Notes under the pieces: model-generated
Told to the model about the DNA's origin: nothing
Database searches by the model: none
The model's input: the letters and a program-made list of their open reading frames with translations, nothing else
Shown: positions 8,483-16,824 of the stretch, in pieces
Numbering within the stretch: position 1 is the stretch's first letter
Layout: each line of letters begins with the position of its first letter
Assembly (NCBI GenBank): GCA_963763495.1
Contig: CAVXOY010000019.1
Span: 186,001 to 250,000, forward strand
Reading direction: 5' to 3'
Length of the DNA: 64,000 nt
Origin: DAOUEO01 sp963763495
GTDB taxonomy: Bacteria > Chloroflexota > Dehalococcoidia > DSTF01 > JALHUB01
Program-made: the position numbers and the translations under genes

Positions 8483-10000
8483 ATGGACCCCCTCGGCTTT
8501 CTCTGGAACCAAGTACTGATCGACCCGATGACCAACGCGCTCATCGTGTTGAGCAACGTCTGCTTGGGCAGCTTCGGGCTGGCGATCATCTTCTTCACCG
8601 TCTTCATGCGGGCCGTCACCTTCCCTCTCACGCTAAAGCAGCTCCGCTCCTCGAGATCGATGTCGGCGATCCAGCCGAAGATGCAGGAGATACAGAAGAA
8701 GTACAAGGACCCCAAACGCCGCTCGGAAGAGACGATGAAACTGTACCGAGAGGCGGGCGTGAACCCCCTGGGCTGCCTGCTGCCTATGGTGGTGCAGATG
8801 CCGATATGGTTTGCGCTCTACCGGGTGATCAATGTCACGCTTGGTTCGACGCCGGAGAGCCTGCTGACTCTAAGGGATAAGCTTTATCCCTGGTCGTTTG
8901 TTCAGCATGCGGTTCCTCTAAGTGATAACTTCCTGGGACTAGACTTGGCGCAGGGCAACTTGGCGCTGGCTCTGCTCGTTGGGGCGGGAATGTACGTCCA
9001 GCAGAAGTTGAGCACGCCGCCGGCCATGGACGAACGGCAGCAGTCGATGAACAGCACCATGATGTGGATGATGCCACTCATGTTCACTTACTTCGCGATT
9101 AGCTTCCCCAGCGGGCTGGCTCTTTACTGGTTGGTGTCGAGCGTGGTAAGTATTGTTCTCCAGTATATATACGTAGGGTCGAATCAAGTGACCTGGCGCA
9201 GCCTGCTGTCGCTGAAGCCGGCGACCGTAAAGAAGGCGGGATCGCCTGCGGGGAAGTCGGCCACCGAGGAAGAACCAGACGAGGAAGAGGACACGACGGA
9301 AGGCTCAGCCGCTGAGCCGCGTTATAGAAGAGGTCGCGTCATGGAAGGCGTAGACGTAAGCGCTAAGACAGTGGACGAAGCCGTGGAGAAGGCCCTTGCC
9401 GAGTTGGGCCTTGACCGCTCCCAGGTGGATGTGGAGGTGATTAGGGAAGGAAGAGGCGGGATCCTGGGCATCGGAGGAGAGGAAGCGCGGGTGGTGGTGC
9501 GCCCCAAGGAAGGGGCGTCGTTGGAGGGGGAGGAGGTGAAGTGCGCCGTTGAGGTGCTGGAAACGCTACTCTCGTTCCTCAAGATAGACGCCTCGGTGCG
9601 AGTGCGGGCGCCGGAGACCCCCGGCGATGGGGTCGGTCTCGTGAGGGCTGTGCTCGACGTCAGCGGTGAGGACCTGGGCATCCTCATCGGGCGGCGTGGC
9701 GATACGCTCGCCTCTCTGCAATATCTGGTCAATCTGATCGTCGGGCGGAAGCTGAAGGCGAAGACGGCGTTCGGCATCGACGTTGAGGGATATCGCCGGC
9801 GACGCGAGCAGTCGCTGAAGAATCTAGCCATCCACATGGCGGAACGGGTGAAAAGCAACGGCCAGACGGTGACTTTGGAGCCGATGCCACCTAATGAGCG
9901 GCGGATCGTGCATTTGGCGCTCGCCAAAGACGCCGCAGTGATCACGGAGAGTATCGGCGAGGGAGAGAACCGCAAGGTCGTCATTTATCCCAAGCCGTAG
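8483..10000 (+). CDS. yidC-jag: YidC membrane insertase joined in frame to Jag/KhpB
   Basis: One 505-residue frame carries two normally separate proteins. Residues 1 to about 240 are a YidC/Oxa1 insertase: TM1 with the conserved Arg43 in FFTVFMRAVTFPL, a cytoplasmic loop SAIQPKMQEIQKKYKD, and further helices such as NPLGCLLPMVVQMPIWFALY and FPSGLALYWLVSSVVSI. An acidic linker (EEEPDEEEDTTEG) follows. From residue 287 comes an RNA-binding Jag protein: Jag-N domain, KH motif GILIGRRGDTLASLQ and an R3H end with NERRIVHLALAKD. ATG 9341 with AGAAGAGG upstream could start Jag separately. Since indels are frequent in this sequence, a lost yidC stop codon cannot be excluded. Confidence 0.88.
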   Translation: MDPLGFLWNQVLIDPMTNALIVLSNVCLGSFGLAIIFFTVFMRAVTFPLTLKQLRSSRSMSAIQPKMQEIQKKYKDPKRRSEETMKLYREAGVNPLGCLLPMVVQMPIWFALYRVINVTLGSTPESLLTLRDKLYPWSFVQHAVPLSDNFLGLDLAQGNLALALLVGAGMYVQQKLSTPPAMDERQQSMNSTMMWMMPLMFTYFAISFPSGLALYWLVSSVVSIVLQYIYVGSNQVTWRSLLSLKPATVKKAGSPAGKSATEEEPDEEEDTTEGSAAEPRYRRGRVMEGVDVSAKTVDEAVEKALAELGLDRSQVDVEVIREGRGGILGIGGEEARVVVRPKEGASLEGEEVKCAVEVLETLLSFLKIDASVRVRAPETPGDGVGLVRAVLDVSGEDLGILIGRRGDTLASLQYLVNLIVGRKLKAKTAFGIDVEGYRRRREQSLKNLAIHMAERVKSNGQTVTLEPMPPNERRIVHLALAKDAAVITESIGEGENRKVVIYPKP

Positions 10001-10060
10001 CGGCAAGCCAGTCTAGGCGCGGAGCAGGGCGCTGCGAGAGGGCCTGACCCTGACTGTGAC

Positions 10061-10906
10061 ATGACCGCACCCGATTTCCTGGCAATAGGTCACGTAGCGA
10101 GGGACATTATCCCTGGGGGCTGGCGATTGGGCGGCGCTGCCGTGCATGCTGCCGTGCAGGCGCAGCGTCTGGGTCTGAGCGCTGCCGTTGTGACCCGGGC
10201 TGCAGACGGTCTTGGCCTAGAACGGCTGCTGGGCGGGGTCCAGGTACACCGCATCTCGTCTGATATCACCACAACCTTCGAGAACCGCTATGACAGGGGG
10301 CGCCGCATCCAGCATGCGTGGGAACAGGCGCCACCCATCGGTGCGGAGCATGTGCCTCATGAGTGGCGAAAGGCGAGGCTCGTGCTGCTGGCGCCGGTGC
10401 TGGGCGAGGTGCCGATCGGTTTGGGGCGCCTGTTCAGCGGTTCACTGCTCGCTTATTCGCCGCAGGGGTGGCTGCGAGATGTGAAGGCCGATCACCGTGT
10501 CGTGGCGCGTCGCTGGGCGAGGGCGGCGTCGCTGAAGGGAGGGCAGGTGCTGGTTGTGTCGGAGGAGGACATGGGAGGCCACGAGGCTGCCCTAGAGCTG
10601 TGGGTGAGGGACGTGCCGGTGGTGGTTGTGACGGAGGGAATGCGGGGCGCCCGAGTGCACGCCGACGGGCACTGGCGGCAAATCGGCGCTTTTCCCCATG
10701 AGGAAGTCGACCCGACCGGGGCGGGGGATGTGTTTGTCACTGCCTTGATGGTCTCATTGTCGGAGAACGGCGATATTGCGCTCGCGGCTCGTTTCGCGTC
10801 GGCCGCGGCGGCGCTGAGCGTGGGAGGAGAGGGCATAGCGGCGATTGCCGGTCGTGATGCCATCGAGGCGCTGCTCGCCGAATACCCCGAGGTAGTACTG
10901 CAGTGA
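10061..10906 (+). CDS. PfkB-family sugar kinase-like protein
   Basis: Ribokinase/PfkB fold, 281 residues, cytoplasmic. The N-terminus DFLAIGHVARDIIPGGWRLG contains the small-domain glycine region, and the C-terminal ATP/catalytic signature is present as EVDPTGAGDVFVTALMVSL with the catalytic Asp in GAGD. The middle segment (ISSDITTTFENRYDRGRRIQ) is of the type that contacts the sugar in this family, but the substrate cannot be predicted. Its stop overlaps the GTG start of parA by three bases, so it is translated with the partition genes. That link may be only positional. Confidence 0.85.
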   Translation: MTAPDFLAIGHVARDIIPGGWRLGGAAVHAAVQAQRLGLSAAVVTRAADGLGLERLLGGVQVHRISSDITTTFENRYDRGRRIQHAWEQAPPIGAEHVPHEWRKARLVLLAPVLGEVPIGLGRLFSGSLLAYSPQGWLRDVKADHRVVARRWARAASLKGGQVLVVSEEDMGGHEAALELWVRDVPVVVVTEGMRGARVHADGHWRQIGAFPHEEVDPTGAGDVFVTALMVSLSENGDIALAARFASAAAALSVGGEGIAAIAGRDAIEALLAEYPEVVLQ

Positions 10907-11673
10907 ATGTCGTTCTGACAGTAGCCAATCAGAAGGGCGGCGTGGGCAAGACAACCACGGCGATCAACCTGGGGGCTTGTCTTGCTGCCCAGGGCCGGCG
11001 AGTCCTCTTGATCGACTCTGACCCGCAGGCGAATGCGACGACGGGGCTGGGGCTGACGGCACGGGCCGGCAGGAGTCTATACGAAGTGATCGTCGACGAT
11101 GTGCGGCTGGGAGCGGCGGCTGTCGAGACCGGTCAGGAGAATCTGTGGATCGCGCCTGCGAACGGCGATCTGGCGGGAGCAGAGGTGGAGCTCGTATCTT
11201 TGGCTGAGCGGGAGTACCGGCTGCAGAAGGCTATCGACGGTGAACGAGAGCAATACGAACTAATCCTGATAGATGCACCGCCATCGCTGGGGTTGCTCAC
11301 GGTGAACGCGCTGACCGCCGCTGATGGGGTGATTGTGCCGGTGCAGTGCGAATATCTGGCTTTAGAGGGCCTGGGGCGGCTTATCCACACAATCGAGTTG
11401 GTGCGACAGAACCTGAACCACAAGCTGCGGCTGCAAGGGGTGCTGCTCACGATGTACGACGGGCGGACGAATCTCTGTCAGCAGGTCGCTGCCGAGGTGC
11501 GGGGCCATTTCTCTAATACGTTCGAGACAGTGATCCCGCGCAGCGTGCGGGTTAGCGAGGCTCCCAGTTACGGGTTGCCCATTCTCGCCTATGACCGCTC
11601 TTGTCGCGCCGGTAAGGCCTACCAGGCGCTGGCCGACGAGCTACTGGCGATGCTGGGGGAGACCCCAGCCTAA
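10903..11673 (+). CDS. parA: Chromosome partition ATPase ParA (Soj)
   Basis: Walker-type ATPase that binds DNA without sequence specificity and moves or positions ParB-parS complexes. The deviant Walker A is NQKGGVGKTTTAINLGA near residue 10, Walker B is LILIDAPPSLGLLTVNAL, and the switch-like region DSDPQANATTGLG is present. At 256 residues it is the chromosomal Soj size without an N-terminal helix-turn-helix. The GTG start overlaps the stop of the kinase gene. parB follows after 13 bases. A perfect DnaA-box-like 9-mer lies in the coding region at 11381-11389 but encodes conserved residues. Confidence 0.95.
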   Translation: MNVVLTVANQKGGVGKTTTAINLGACLAAQGRRVLLIDSDPQANATTGLGLTARAGRSLYEVIVDDVRLGAAAVETGQENLWIAPANGDLAGAEVELVSLAEREYRLQKAIDGEREQYELILIDAPPSLGLLTVNALTAADGVIVPVQCEYLALEGLGRLIHTIELVRQNLNHKLRLQGVLLTMYDGRTNLCQQVAAEVRGHFSNTFETVIPRSVRVSEAPSYGLPILAYDRSCRAGKAYQALADELLAMLGETPA

Positions 11674-11686
11674 GGGGAGGCAGGAG

Positions 11687-12538
11687 ATGGCAAAAGGAAA
11701 GACGGGCCTAGGGCGAGGACTGGGTGCCCTCATTCCCAGTCTGGGGCCGGCTACGGAGTCGGTGGACATCGAGCGGGTAGTCGCCAACCCCTTTCAGCCG
11801 CGGGTGGCGATGAACACAGCGGAACTGGAGGAACTGGCGGAAAGCATCCGTCAACACGGAGTGCTGCAGCCGCTGCTTGTAAGTCGGGTAGACACGAGCA
11901 GGGATGCGCCGACGTATCAGATTATCGCCGGCGGTCGGCGGCTCCAGGCGGCGCGTATCGCCGGCCTCACGCACGTGCCGGTGGTGGTCAAGGAGACGAC
12001 TCCGCGGCAGGCGCTGGAGCTGGCGCTGGTGGAGAACATTCAACGCGCTGATCTGAACCCGTTGGAGGAGGCGGAGGCGTACCGGCGGCTGGTGGACGAG
12101 TTCGGACTCAGTCAGGGGGACCTAGGGGCGCGGCTGGGGCGGAGCCGGTCGGCAGTCGCGAACTCATTGCGTCTCCTCAGTCTCAGCGAAGAGCTGAAGG
12201 CGAGTCTGGCAGGGGGCGAGATAAGCGAGGGTCATGCCCGCGCGCTGCTGGGTCTCCCCGAAGAGGGGACGCGGCGGCGGTTGTGGAAAGAGGTGGTGAG
12301 GAAAGGGCTGTCGGTGCGGCAGACGGAGGCGTTGGTGCGCGCTCTAACGGGGGCTAAGAAGGCGGCACGGCGGCGGGTGGCGGGCGATCCCGATGTTCTA
12401 GCCCTGGAAGAGCGGCTGCGGGCTGCCTTGAGCACGAAGGTGAGTTTGGTAAAGGGGAGACGCGGCGGCCATATCACGATCCATTTCTACAGCGATGAGG
12501 AGTTGGAGGGCATAGTCGATAGGCTTCTGCCGTCCTAG
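11687..12538 (+). CDS. parB: Chromosome partition protein ParB (Spo0J)
   Basis: CTP-dependent parS-binding clamp protein. The start ATG 11687 has the ribosome site GGCAGGAG just ahead; the longer open frame runs back into parA and is not used. The 283-residue product begins with KGKTGLGRGLGALIPSL. It carries the N-terminal nucleotide-binding elements NPFQPR, GGRRLQAARIAGLTHVPVVV and ENIQRADLNPLEEAEAY, then the helix-turn-helix LSQGDLGARLGRSRSAVANS and a C-terminal dimerisation region with HITIHFYSDEEL. The likely target is the parS site at 7316. Confidence 0.95.
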   Translation: MAKGKTGLGRGLGALIPSLGPATESVDIERVVANPFQPRVAMNTAELEELAESIRQHGVLQPLLVSRVDTSRDAPTYQIIAGGRRLQAARIAGLTHVPVVVKETTPRQALELALVENIQRADLNPLEEAEAYRRLVDEFGLSQGDLGARLGRSRSAVANSLRLLSLSEELKASLAGGEISEGHARALLGLPEEGTRRRLWKEVVRKGLSVRQTEALVRALTGAKKAARRRVAGDPDVLALEERLRAALSTKVSLVKGRRGGHITIHFYSDEELEGIVDRLLPS

Positions 12539-12554
12539 GGTTGAAGGAGAGGTC

Positions 12555-13049
12555 ATGGTTGAGAACGCGGAGATCATCGAGAGCGTGAGGACGCTGCCGG
12601 CTCGGGTTGCCGCCGAACTAGAGGGGCTATCCGAGAATGAGCTGCGTTGGCGGCCGGCTGACGATGCGTGGTCGATCAAAGAGGTGGTCGGTCATCTGCG
12701 CGACGACTCGGAGGTGTGGCGGCGGCGCCTATACATGATGATCACTAAGACGGAGCCGGTGCTGCCTGCATACGATCAGGAGGCGCTGGTACGCGAGCGT
12801 GAGTATCAGGACGCCGACCTGGGCGCGATAATCGGCGATTTCCAGCGATTCCGGCTGGACGTGGCGGAGAACCTGAAGACGCTGACGGGGGATGGCTGGG
12901 AGAGGACGGGACAGCATCCGGACTGGGGGCAGATGACTGTCCGAGAGGGGATGGAGAGAATGGTCCGGCACACGGAGGGACACCTCGATCAGATTCGACA
13001 GATGAAAGAGAGTATCATTCGCGCACGGGCGACCGCCGGTGAGCCGTAG
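12555..13049 (+). CDS. DinB-like four-helix protein
   Basis: 164 residues with the DinB/YfiT-like pattern. A first helix RVAAELEGLSENELRWRP is followed by DDAWSIKEVVGHLRDDSEVW, whose histidine is the first metal ligand. MVRHTEGHLDQIRQMKE near the C-terminus gives the other two histidines. This agrees with a metal-binding thiol-transferase-type fold; the substrate is unknown. It lies 16 bases after parB with its own ribosome site GGAGAGG, so it may share the parAB transcript. Confidence 0.8.
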   Translation: MVENAEIIESVRTLPARVAAELEGLSENELRWRPADDAWSIKEVVGHLRDDSEVWRRRLYMMITKTEPVLPAYDQEALVREREYQDADLGAIIGDFQRFRLDVAENLKTLTGDGWERTGQHPDWGQMTVREGMERMVRHTEGHLDQIRQMKESIIRARATAGEP

Positions 13050-13050
13050 G

Positions 13051-13067
13051 TCGGGCGTCTCGCCCGA
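13051..13067. terminator. Hairpin between convergent genes
   Basis: Perfect 7-bp stem TCGGGCG / CGCCCGA with a 3-base loop, placed directly after the DinB-like gene and 35 bases beyond the end of the convergent agmatinase gene. It could stop transcription from both sides. No long T-run is present. Confidence 0.5.
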
Positions 13068-13102
13068 TCTGTTGGAGGCGAGCAGGATGCCCGCTCCACG
13101 AA

Positions 13103-13991
13103 TCAGGCTGGAGGCTTCCCCAGCGCCAGCCCCATGAGACGGTAGGCCAGCTTGGCTGCCAGGTGAGCGCAGGCAGGCGGACCGAGATCCGGCGCCAATT
13201 CCGTAAGGTCACACCCCACAATTCGCTTTTCCTGGGACACCACTGTCAGTAGCTCGACGACCTCATTCCAGAAGAGGCCGCCCGGCTCCGGCGTGCCTAC
13301 GGCTGCCATCTCGGAGGGGTCGAGGCCGTCCAGATCGAAGCTGACGTAGACGGCCGGCGTGAGAAGGCGGGCGATCTCGTGGGGGCCGTCGGACATTTCC
13401 CGATAAGCCTTCGGCGTGAAGAAGGGCAGGCTCTGCTCGCGGATGAGAGTTCACCTGGTCGATGCTGACGCTGCGCATCCCTACCTGAACGACGGGACAG
13501 GTCTCGATGATGCGGCGCATGACGCAGGCGTGATTGTAGGGCGAGTCGAGGTATTCGTCGCGCAGGTCGGCGTGAGCGTCGATGGAGAGCACCGACAGGC
13601 CGGGGAAGTGCCGGGCGTGGGCGCGCACGGCGCCGACGCTGACGGTGTGCTCGCCGCCGAGGGTGACCACGAACTTGCCGTCGTCCAGGAGTTCGGCCAC
13701 GACCGACTCTATGCGCTCCGCCATCGCCTCCGGACTGCCGCTATGCGGCGCCACGCCGGGTAGGGTATGGATGCCGTGTAAAGAGGTGTCATATCCGAGG
13801 TCGAGGTCGTAGGGTTCCAGGTCCTCGGACGCCTCTATGATGGCGCGGGGCGCTTCGCGGGCGCCGGCGCGGGCGCTGACCGTGGCGTCGTAGGGGATAG
13901 GCAGGACTACAGCGCGAGACGACTCGTACCGCGACTGCTCGGGGGGGAGAGCGAGAAAGCCGTAGGGCGGGTAGAAGCGGTTATCGGTCAT
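13103..13991 (-). CDS. speB: Agmatinase / ureohydrolase, frame change near 13448
   Basis: Binuclear manganese enzyme that releases urea from agmatine to give putrescine. The first frame (start 13991) has LPIPYDATVSARAGAREAP, FVVTLGGEHTVSVGAVRAH and the metal motif SIDAHADLRDEYLDSPYNHA. After VSIDQVNS the homology moves to a second frame, IREQSLPFFTPKAYREMSDG, which holds the second metal motif VYVSFDLDGLDPSEMA and ends GCDLTELAPD. One indel near 13448 joins them to about 296 residues, normal for the family. It overlaps the deoxyhypusine-synthase-like gene by 11 bases. Related guanidino ureohydrolases share these motifs, so agmatine as substrate is the best guess from context. Confidence 0.88.
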
Positions 13992-15057
13992 CAGGTACCC
14001 CCTGGGAAGAAGGCCATGCCCCCGGCATCCCCTCGAGGCTTATGACGGGAGGACGCCGTTTCTTGATCGTCTCGGCGCTGCCCTCGGCGAGGGCGCTCAC
14101 AATGAGAGGGAGGGCGACGGTTGCCTCGACGTTGACCGTCACCATGGAAGCGTCGGGGGCTATCTTCCGCCAGGATTGCGCCTCCTCAAAGGTGCAGCCG
14201 GAGAGTCCGCCCCACTGCGGTTGGTCCATCGTTATCTGGATGGCGTACTGGTGACCGGGAAGATCGCGCTGGAAGATGTAGCCGGCGACCTGCGTCTGTT
14301 GGATAAAGTTCTTCGGGGTGCCACCGCCGACGTAGATGACGCCGGTAGCGGGGGCGGTCGCTGCGATGTGGGCAGTCTCTAAGACGTCGCCGATGATGTC
14401 GAAGAGGACGGGTTCTCCCCGTGGCTGACCGGCGCGGCTGCTGCGTACGCGCCCCGTGGCGATTGCTAGGCCGTGCACGCTGTCCCCCAGGGCGGGCGAG
14501 TAGACGGGCACGCCGTGCTTGACGGCGGCAGTGAGGATCCCCTCCTCCTGAGCCACAGGAATCAGGGCGCGGCCGACGAGATCGAAGTACTCTCGGGTGG
14601 TGTAGGGATGGTCTCGCTGCAAAGTGAGGGAAAACTGGGTGAGGAATTCCTCTGCCGCCGAGAAATCGGACTCGGGGGCGAGGACGTCGTAGAATCGGTT
14701 GATGCGACGGCGAGCCAGCTCATGATCGTCGGTCTGGGGGCTGCCCTGATAATGGGGTTTTCCCAGCGTCTCGTAGACGTCGTGAAACAGGTTGGCGCCG
14801 GTGCTGACCAGACAGTCGATGAGCCGGTTCTCAATAAGATAGACGATGACAGGCCGCATGCCGGCGGGAACCATGGCGCCGGCCAGGCCTAGCATGATGA
14901 CGACGTCATCCTCCAGCATCTGCGACCAGATGCGTACCGCCTGAGAGAGGTTGCGGGCCTGGAAAGCGGTGCCCCCCAGGCGCTCCAAGAGCTCGGCGGC
15001 GGTGACGCTGTCGCTGACGGAGAAGGGCGTAAGACGGGTGTGGCAGAAATCGTCCAC
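13981..15057 (-). CDS. Deoxyhypusine-synthase-like protein
   Basis: Member of the NAD-dependent aminobutyl transferase family that includes eukaryotic deoxyhypusine synthase and plant homospermidine synthase. The 358-residue product starts at GTG 15057. It holds DDVVIMLGLAGAMVPAGMRP, LIDCLVSTGANLFHD and the catalytic-lysine segment VIYVGGGTPKNFIQQT, where the lysine aligns with the enzyme-imine lysine of deoxyhypusine synthase. Bacteria normally lack the eIF5A target, so a polyamine product such as homospermidine is more likely. It sits between speD and speB on the same strand, which supports a polyamine role. The exact reaction is not provable from sequence. Confidence 0.88.
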   Translation of the reverse strand: MDDFCHTRLTPFSVSDSVTAAELLERLGGTAFQARNLSQAVRIWSQMLEDDVVIMLGLAGAMVPAGMRPVIVYLIENRLIDCLVSTGANLFHDVYETLGKPHYQGSPQTDDHELARRRINRFYDVLAPESDFSAAEEFLTQFSLTLQRDHPYTTREYFDLVGRALIPVAQEEGILTAAVKHGVPVYSPALGDSVHGLAIATGRVRSSRAGQPRGEPVLFDIIGDVLETAHIAATAPATGVIYVGGGTPKNFIQQTQVAGYIFQRDLPGHQYAIQITMDQPQWGGLSGCTFEEAQSWRKIAPDASMVTVNVEATVALPLIVSALAEGSAETIKKRRPPVISLEGMPGAWPSSQGVPDDR

Positions 15058-15090
15058 CGCTACCGTTTCTCCATTTGGGGATTGCCGGGA

Positions 15091-15549
15091 CTAGGAATGT
15101 AACAAGGGGTGGGCCGCTGCGCTCCCAACCGGTTGGAGGGAGTCAGCAACCCGATTGCGCTCGGCGACAGCTTGAGGCGCGGCGGCGGCGACCGTATCGG
15201 GGTACTCGAGGCCGCGCGGGAGCGTGTGTACCTGCCACCTTTCCAGCAGGAAGCGCTCCTTGATGTTATCGATGGCCGGAGAGGCGTCGAAGCCTTTGCA
15301 GGAGAAGATGTCTACCCAGACATAACCGTGATCGGGGAAGGTGTGAACCGAGATGTGGCTCTCTGCGATCAGGACGAAGCCGGAGATGCCCCAGTCTTCG
15401 GGTTTGACGCCGACGTAGCGGCAAACTTGAGGCGGCGCGATCTTGGTCATCCCTATCTCTGCAGGGCAGGAGTCCAAGAACGCGCGGACCAGGTCTTCGT
15501 CGGCCAGCTTCTGCGGGTCACCACCGTACCCGTCAATGGTAACGTGCAT
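15091..15549 (-). CDS. speD: S-adenosylmethionine decarboxylase proenzyme
   Basis: Makes decarboxylated SAM, the aminopropyl donor. ATG 15549 is preferred over the longer open frame because it begins the family N-terminus MHVTIDGYGGDPQKLADED and has GGGGGA a few bases ahead. The self-cleavage site is ESHISVHTFPDHGY, in which the serine becomes the pyruvoyl group, followed by VWVDIFSCKGFD with the conserved cysteine. The small prokaryotic form is usually 115-140 residues. This one has 152 because of an Ala-rich C-terminal tail. First gene of the speD / deoxyhypusine-synthase-like / speB set. Confidence 0.93.
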   Translation of the reverse strand: MHVTIDGYGGDPQKLADEDLVRAFLDSCPAEIGMTKIAPPQVCRYVGVKPEDWGISGFVLIAESHISVHTFPDHGYVWVDIFSCKGFDASPAIDNIKERFLLERWQVHTLPRGLEYPDTVAAAAPQAVAERNRVADSLQPVGSAAAHPLLHS

Positions 15550-15583
15550 CAATCCCCCCTTTCCATCCTTGCGCTGCGCGTCT

Positions 15584-15636
15584 CCCGTCTGACGGGCGGA
15601 ACGGCAGGCAAACCTTTCGCCGGTGAGGAACCGGCG
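15584..15636 (-). promoter_or_regulatory. Two hairpins in the speD leader
   Basis: On the minus strand the speD leader can fold into a 7-bp stem CGCCGGT / ACCGGCG (15618-15636, 5-base loop). A perfect inverted repeat CCCGTC-A-GACGGG (15584-15596) follows, both within 90 bases of the speD start. No known riboswitch was recognised. They may control speD translation or may simply reflect GC-rich sequence. Confidence 0.4.
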
Positions 15637-15894
15637 GTCGACACAGCAAAGCGCATAATAGCATAGCGCTGGGGGGTGCGCAATAAGTTTTGGGGGAGTA
15701 CTGGACGGGCGCTGTCGCTTGCGGGACGACGCTGCTTCCAGCACGGCGCTGCTCGCTTGCAGCCTGTAACGGCAGTTGGCGCCGCTCGTTTTCAATTGAT
15801 GAGGGGATGACTGTGGCGATCAGGCAGGTGGTCTGCCTTCGCAAAAAAGCGCATCAGTTCCCGCGACAATAAGCTCCTGTCTGTTGAGGCGTTG

Positions 15895-16042
15895 AGCCGA
15901 GGCCTACCTCGATAATTCGAGGCACAGCGGCAAGTCAGATCGATGAGCCGCCCCTGGTCACCAGGGCCTCGGTGAGCCAGTGGTGAAACCGGCAACAGTG
16001 GGTCGGATAACCGGCCCGGTGTGTAGCCGGTTTTCTCTTTTC
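15895..16042 (+). other. Unassigned structured stretch in a 525-base gene-free region
   Basis: Bases 15550-16074 hold no gene I can support. From 15895 there are three successive plus-strand inverted repeats: CCTCGA/TCGAGG at about 15913-15928, CCCTGG/CCAGGG at about 15953-15967, and the terminator-like hairpin listed separately. It could be a leader RNA of the gene at 16075 or a small RNA. I compared it by eye with cobalamin, FMN, SAM and cyclic-di-GMP riboswitches; none fits. Confidence 0.35.
16009..16042 (+). terminator. Intrinsic terminator or attenuator before the HELGH gene
   Basis: AACCGGC (16009-16015) pairs with GCCGGTT (16026-16032), followed by a T-rich run TTCTCTTTTC. It ends only about 33 bases before the TTG start at 16075, so it could act as an attenuator for that gene or end a small RNA. 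Confidence 0.55.
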
Positions 16043-16074
16043 GGCGAGTTCACAGCCTTTACGGATGGGTTCAA

Positions 16075-16803
16075 TTGTCAAGATTCTTCAGGACAGGGCG
16101 AACGGCAGGGATCAGGGGACTCTTGGGGTCGCTGCTGATGCTGGTGCTGCTGCCCCTCTTGATTGGCGCCACAGACCCCGCCTGTCAGGTCCAGGTCGCC
16201 CGCCAGGTCTACGGCGTGGAGATCGTTACGGAAGGGCAGGAATGGAACGAGGTTAGCCTTGGTACCGTCTTGGATGCCCTGAGCCGCCTGCCACCCGACG
16301 TCGTCAGACAGTTGGATGGCCCGCTCGACGGCCCGCTGTACATACTATGCAACACTTCGGCGCGCAGCCTCTCCGGCACCCGCGTCTATCCGAATGGCGC
16401 CAACTTCTTCTCAACAAACGACGGCCGGAGCGAAATCGTCCTCTATCCTAACCAAGGGACACTGACGGTGCTCCACGAGCTTGGTCATGCCTACCAGCTC
16501 CGCCTCGTGCCCGCCGGCAGGTACGCGCTCGCTTTCCAAGACCCGGAGGTGCGGGACTTCATGCAGGCGACCGGCTGGACGCTTCTCAGCTCGGATGCGG
16601 AGGTGACCGCTGCCCTCGACCAGACTGAGCTCCGCTTCGCCTACGCTGGCCCCGAGGTGTGGCAGTCTTTGTCCAACCCCGATCCTCTGGAGGACTACGC
16701 CAACTCCTTCGCCCTTTTCTTCTATGACCCGGAACGTCTGCGCGAGCTGTCGCCGGTACGGTACGACTGGATGCTGGCGCACGTCGGCGTGGGTGGAGGC
16801 TAG
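16075..16803 (+). CDS. Secreted or membrane-anchored HELGH metalloprotein
   Basis: 242 residues. An N-terminal basic stretch followed by LLGSLLMLVLLPLLIGATDPA is a signal peptide or anchor. The zinc-type motif LTVLHELGHAYQ at about residue 137 has the HExxH pattern of gluzincin/metzincin-like peptidases, and DPLEDYANSFALFFYDPE is a plausible third-ligand region (the E or the D). I do not recognise a named family, and proteolytic activity is an inference from the motif. The TTG start gives SRFFRTGRTAG; an ATG at 16065 lies in another frame. It is convergent with the M16 protease gene, with only 21 bases between. Confidence 0.75.
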   Translation: MSRFFRTGRTAGIRGLLGSLLMLVLLPLLIGATDPACQVQVARQVYGVEIVTEGQEWNEVSLGTVLDALSRLPPDVVRQLDGPLDGPLYILCNTSARSLSGTRVYPNGANFFSTNDGRSEIVLYPNQGTLTVLHELGHAYQLRLVPAGRYALAFQDPEVRDFMQATGWTLLSSDAEVTAALDQTELRFAYAGPEVWQSLSNPDPLEDYANSFALFFYDPERLRELSPVRYDWMLAHVGVGGG

Positions 16804-16824
16804 GTGGAGGGCGCTACGCCGTCG

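Noticed and set aside
11381..11389. Perfect DnaA box TTATCCACA, possible origin
   Set aside because: It is a single copy inside parA and encodes conserved residues (RLIHTIEL). No cluster of boxes, AT-rich unwinding region or dnaA gene is nearby.
15955..16020. Cobalamin or FMN riboswitch suggested by GGTGAAACCGGCAACAGTGG
   Set aside because: Only a short stretch resembles either consensus; the remaining conserved blocks and the gene context (unknown HELGH protein) do not fit.
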